This document shows positions 29,053 to 34,844 of a stretch of 34,844 nt of DNA, piece after piece. The notes under the pieces are model-generated. The model was given only the letters and a program-made list of their open reading frames with translations. It was not told the origin of the DNA and did not search any database. The stretch spans positions 1-34,844 of the forward strand of contig CAJAHV010000171.1 of the NCBI GenBank assembly GCA_903939555.1. Direction: 5' to 3'. Origin of the DNA: an uncultured Alphaproteobacteria bacterium. GTDB taxonomy: Bacteria > Pseudomonadota > Alphaproteobacteria > Sphingomonadales > Sphingomonadaceae. Position 1 is the first letter of the stretch; the number at the start of each line of letters is the position of its first letter. Made by a program: the position numbers and the translations under genes.

Positions 29053-29963
29053 CCGCGCTCGGCATAAGCGGCAAGCGGCAAGGGCGCACCTGTCTGGCGC
29101 AACAATGCCTGGCGGCGGAAGAACCTCTGCCGCCCCGATGCTCCCATTCGCGACGGTCCCAGCCCAGACAGGCCGAACGCGCCGGTGTTGGCCGCTGCCA
29201 CAGGGTTGGCGCTGGCCAGCACCAACATCGGGTCCTTGCCGCCCAATTCAGGGTTGACCGGAATGAAAGCGCGCGCCGCTGATTCGCCAACCTTGCGGCC
29301 GGTGGCAACCGAGCCGGCAAAGGCGATGAAGTCGACAATGTCGACCAGCGCCGCGCCAGTGTCGCCATCGCTTTCGATGACGGCGAAAACACTTGCCAGC
29401 GCCGGCACGCTGGCGATGGCCTGCATCAGCGAGCGAATGAAACGCGGCGTGATTTCCGATGGATTGACGATGACGGCGCAGCCCGCCTCCAACGCCGGGA
29501 TGGCATCGATCAGCATCAGCTTCAGCGTCAGCGGACAATTCCATGGGCTGATGACACCGACCAGCGGATAAGGATGCAGCCGTGTCGAGGACGTGATCGA
29601 CGCGACGGCGGTCGGCATGCGCTGCGATTCGACGCCGTTGACCAGCCCGGACGCGTCGCGGCTCCAGCACGCTAGCATGGCTTTGATCCCGTCCAGTTCG
29701 ACGCGTGCAATCGTGCGGCGGCCGGTATCCTGGCTGAGTGTCGCCATGATCGCATCGGCATGGTCATTCAATGCCGCAATAAAGGCCCCCAGCGCCTCGA
29801 GCCGCGCCGCCAACGACAATCCTGCCCAATCAGGTTGCGCCGCCCTCAGTCGGGTTGCCAGCGCCGCCACGGCGGTCGAATCGAGCGGTTCGATGCGATA
29901 ATCGTCAATACCGGTACGCGGATTGGCGACAGCAAGCGAGCGGGAGAGCGGAGCGGACGCCAT
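29049..29963 (-). CDS. Aldehyde dehydrogenase-like protein with internal deletion of the catalytic region (possible pseudogene)
   Basis: N-terminal and NAD-binding part intact (GVISPWNCPLTLKLMLIDAIPALEAGCAVIVNPSE, ELGGKDPMLVLASANP), then jumps to an ALDH C-terminal-like tail GLSGLGPSRMGASGRQRFFRRQALLRQTG. Catalytic Cys and the ExFGP region absent; 304 aa versus about 480 for typical ALDHs. Confidence 0.75.
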   Translation of the reverse strand: MASAPLSRSLAVANPRTGIDDYRIEPLDSTAVAALATRLRAAQPDWAGLSLAARLEALGAFIAALNDHADAIMATLSQDTGRRTIARVELDGIKAMLACWSRDASGLVNGVESQRMPTAVASITSSTRLHPYPLVGVISPWNCPLTLKLMLIDAIPALEAGCAVIVNPSEITPRFIRSLMQAIASVPALASVFAVIESDGDTGAALVDIVDFIAFAGSVATGRKVGESAARAFIPVNPELGGKDPMLVLASANPVAAANTGAFGLSGLGPSRMGASGRQRFFRRQALLRQTGAPLPLAAYAERG

Positions 29964-30074
29964 AACGGTGACACTCTAGCTGCCCGGATGCTCTCGTGCG
30001 AGAGGGCAATGGGCGCCGAGACGCAGCAAAGTGCGCCGCTGGGCGCTGTGGCGGCCGCGTCGTGCAGCGCTGCG

Positions 30075-30103
30075 TTGACAGGCGGGCCACCTTGCCCTAT
30101 CGC
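30075..30103 (+). promoter_or_regulatory. Candidate rplU-rpmA promoter
   Basis: TTGACA, 17-bp spacer, TATCGC, about 70 bp upstream of the rplU ATG. Confidence 0.4.
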
Positions 30104-30171
30104 CCCGCCTTCGCACCGGCTGGTCTTCCGAGTCCCGCTGTTCACGAGATTTGCATTCAAGGTTTCTAACG

Positions 30172-30459
30172 ATGTTCGCAGTTGTGCGCACCGGCGGCAA
30201 ACAATATCGGGTCGCCACCGATGACACGATCCTGGTCGAAAAGATCGAGGGTGAAGCCGGCGCGAGCGTAACGCTCGAAACGCTGATGTCCGGCGATGCC
30301 GGCACAATCACCCAGGGTGGCAGCGTTACCGCTACGATCGTCGCACAGACGAAGGCCGACAAGGTCATCATTTTCAAGAAGCGTCGTCGTCACAACTATC
30401 GTCGCAAGAACGGTCATCGCCAGCAGTTGACCGTGCTCAAGATCACCTCAGTAGGCTAA
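30172..30459 (+). CDS. rplU: 50S ribosomal protein L21
   Basis: [30 protein letters not shown]...[23 protein letters not shown]. Confidence 0.97.
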   Translation: MFAVVRTGGKQYRVATDDTILVEKIEGEAGASVTLETLMSGDAGTITQGGSVTATIVAQTKADKVIIFKKRRRHNYRRKNGHRQQLTVLKITSVG

Positions 30460-30465
30460 GGTACC

Positions 30466-30741
30466 ATGGCACATAAGAAAGCAGGCGGTTCATCGCGCAA
30501 CGGTCGTGATTCGGCCGGTCGTCGCCTTGGCGTGAAGCGTTTTGGCGGGCAGGAACTGCTTGCCGGCACCATCATCATTCGCCAGCGTGGCACCCGGGTT
30601 CACCCCGGCCGCAACGTCGGCCTCGGCAAGGATCACACCCTGTTCGCCACTGCGCATGGTGTGGTCGTGTTTCATGAAGGCAAGCTGGGTCGCAAGTACG
30701 TCAGCGTCGACCCACGCCCGGAAGCCATTGCGGCTGAATAA
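30466..30741 (+). CDS. rpmA: 50S ribosomal protein L27
   Basis: [29 protein letters not shown]...[26 protein letters not shown]. Confidence 0.98.
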   Translation: MAHKKAGGSSRNGRDSAGRRLGVKRFGGQELLAGTIIIRQRGTRVHPGRNVGLGKDHTLFATAHGVVVFHEGKLGRKYVSVDPRPEAIAAE

Positions 30742-30774
30742 GCCCGTCCGGACTTCGCCTTTTGCGTTTCGATT

Positions 30775-30804
30775 GGGGGAGCCGGGCGACTGGCTCCCCC
30801 TTTT
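30775..30804 (+). terminator. Intrinsic terminator after rpmA
   Basis: GGGGGAGCC-GGGCGACT-GGCTCCCCC-TTTT. Confidence 0.9.
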
Positions 30805-30811
30805 CGTTTGA

Positions 30812-32993
<2,182 letters not shown>

Positions 32994-32997
<4 letters not shown>

Positions 32998-34244
32998 GCC
33001 CGCAAACGAGCATCGCCACCATAGCGCGGTCGGCACGCGCGGCGGTTGCGGGGCTGGCGCAGGCGCCTGCCGGGCAGAAGGCGCTGGCGATCAGCACGGC
33101 GGCGCAGGCCATTCGCGCCCGGTCGAGCGCGCTGATTGCGGCCAATGCCGATGATGTCACGGCGGCGCGGGCGGCAGGTATTTCGGCGGCGTTGATCGAC
33201 CGGCTGGCGCTTGATGCCGGGCGCGTGGAAGCGATTGCGGCGGGTCTCGACACGGTCGCGGGGCTGCCGGACCCGGTCGGGGAGGTCATCAAGTGCTGGG
33301 AAACCGGCAATGGCCTGCACTTCGAACGGGTGCGCGTGCCGCTCGGGGTGATCGGCATCATCTATGAAAGCCGGCCCGGGGTGACCGCCGATGCGGCGGC
33401 ACTGTGCCTGATGGCGGGCAATGCGTGTCTGTTGCGTGGCGGTTCCGAGGCGGCGCGGTCGAACATGGTGCTGCTGGAATGCGTCGGCGAAGGGTTGCGG
33501 GCGGCGGGTTTGCCGGCGGCGGCGGTGCAATTGGTGCCGGCCGGCGACCGCGCGCTGGTCGGTGCGATGCTGGCAGCGCACGGTTTGATCGATGTCATCA
33601 TCCCGCGTGGCGGCAAGGGGCTGGTGGCGCGGGTCCAAGCCGAGGCGCGGGTGCCGGTGCTGGCGCATCTGGATGGCATCAATCATGTCTATGTCGATGC
33701 GTCGGCGGAGCCGGCGATGGCGGCGGCGATTGTCGTCAATTCCAAGTTGCGGCGCACCGCGGTGTGCGGGGCAATGGAGACATTGCTGATCGACCGGGCC
33801 GCAGCCCCGGCGCTGGCGCAGGCAGTGCTGGCGGCGCTTGTCGATGCCGGTTGCGAAGTACGCGGCGACGTGGCGGCGCTGGAGCCGCGTGCGGTGCCGG
33901 CACCGGCCGGTGCCTTTGATACCGAATATCTCGATGCCATCGCCTCGGTGGCGCTGGTCGATGGTGTCGAAGGGGCCATCGCGCATATCGCGCAGCATGG
34001 TTCGGCGCATACCGATGCGATTGTCGCGGGCGATGCGGTGGTGGCGGAACGCTTTCTGGCGGCGGTCGACAGTGCCATCGTGCTGTGGAATGCCTCCACC
34101 CAGTTCGCCGATGGCGGCGAATTCGGCTTCGGTGCCGAAATCGGCATCGCCACCGGCCGGCTGCATGCGCGCGGCCCGGTAGCGCTTGAAGGGCTGACGA
34201 TCTACAAGACGCGGGTCACCGGCACCGGCCAGGTGCGGCCCTGA
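32994..34244 (+). CDS. proA: Gamma-glutamyl phosphate reductase
   Basis: [77 protein letters not shown]. Confidence 0.97.
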
Positions 34245-34844
34245 AACGCGTCGGCCTGCTCGGCGGCTCGTTCAACCCGGCACATGCCGGGCACCGCCAT
34301 ATCAGCCTGGAGGCGATGCGCTTGCTCGGGCTGGATGAGGTCTGGTGGCTGGTCAGCCCGCAAAATCCGTTGAAATCCACCGCTGGCATGGCGCCGCTGG
34401 CGGCACGATTGGGCTCGGCGCGGGCGATGGCGCGGCATCCGCGCATCCGGCCGATGGCGATAGAGGCCGAAATCGGCACGCGCTTTGCCGTCGATACAGT
34501 GGCGTCGCTGCGCCGGCGCTGGCCCAATACGGCGTTCATCTGGTTGATGGGTGCCGATATTCTGCCCGAATTGCACCGCTGGCACCGCTGGCGCGCCTTT
34601 GCACAGGGCGTGCCGATTGCCGTTTTGGCGCGTCCGCGCTATATGGGGACTGCTCTGGTATCGCCCGCAATGGCGTGGCTGGGGCGCTGGCGGCGGCCTT
34701 TGGGGTCGATTCGCGATTGGACGCGCTGGCCATTGCCGGCAATCATCGTCCTGTCGATCCGCCAGACGCCCTTGTCGGCGACGGCGATTCGCGCCGCCGA
34801 TCCTGATTGGGCGCAGCAATTCATGCCGGCAGCCACCGGCAACC
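34241..34844 (+). CDS. nadD: Nicotinate-nucleotide adenylyltransferase (3' truncated by window edge), inferred CTG start
   Basis: CTG AAA CGC GTC GGC = (M)[44 protein letters not shown]...[17 protein letters not shown]...[17 protein letters not shown]. Not listed in the ORF track. Confidence 0.88.
   Translation, partial: MKRVGLLGGSFNPAHAGHRHISLEAMRLLGLDEVWWLVSPQNPLKSTAGMAPLAARLGSARAMARHPRIRPMAIEAEIGTRFAVDTVASLRRRWPNTAFIWLMGADILPELHRWHRWRAFAQGVPIAVLARPRYMGTALVSPAMAWLGRWRRPLGSIRDWTRWPLPAIIVLSIRQTPLSATAIRAADPDWAQQFMPAATGN

Overview
This 34.8-kb, GC-rich window looks like a chromosomal segment of an alphaproteobacterium, probably Sphingomonadales (inferred from gene content and order). It is mostly core genes: metK(partial), trmB, accA, mutT, prs, alr, an MlaEF-type ABC pair, bamE, a ubiquinol-cytochrome c chaperone gene, a DUF177/YceD gene, ftsH, tilS, ybgF/cpoB, a RodZ-like gene, typA, folE, rplU, rpmA, obgE, proB, proA and nadD(partial). 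Accessory loci are interleaved: a flavin monooxygenase/BVMO, a SWIB-domain protein, a methyltransferase operon, an MFS transporter with a nitrilase-like ORF, a TonB-dependent receptor, dgoK/dgoA and an ALDH-like ORF. I did not find a clear multi-gene novel defence or mobile system. The observations most worth checking are: (1) three genes (M48-type peptidase remnant, nitrilase-like, ALDH-like) that each seem to keep N- and C-terminal ends but lack the catalytic core; (2) two perfect FNR/FixK-type palindromes (TTGAT-N4-ATCAA), one upstream of the monooxygenase and one upstream of the methyltransferase operon; (3) nadD apparently starting at CTG within a CTGA overlap with the proA stop; (4) an AT-rich unexplained segment after mlaF. 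Family assignments come from recognising motifs by eye; no database search was run.
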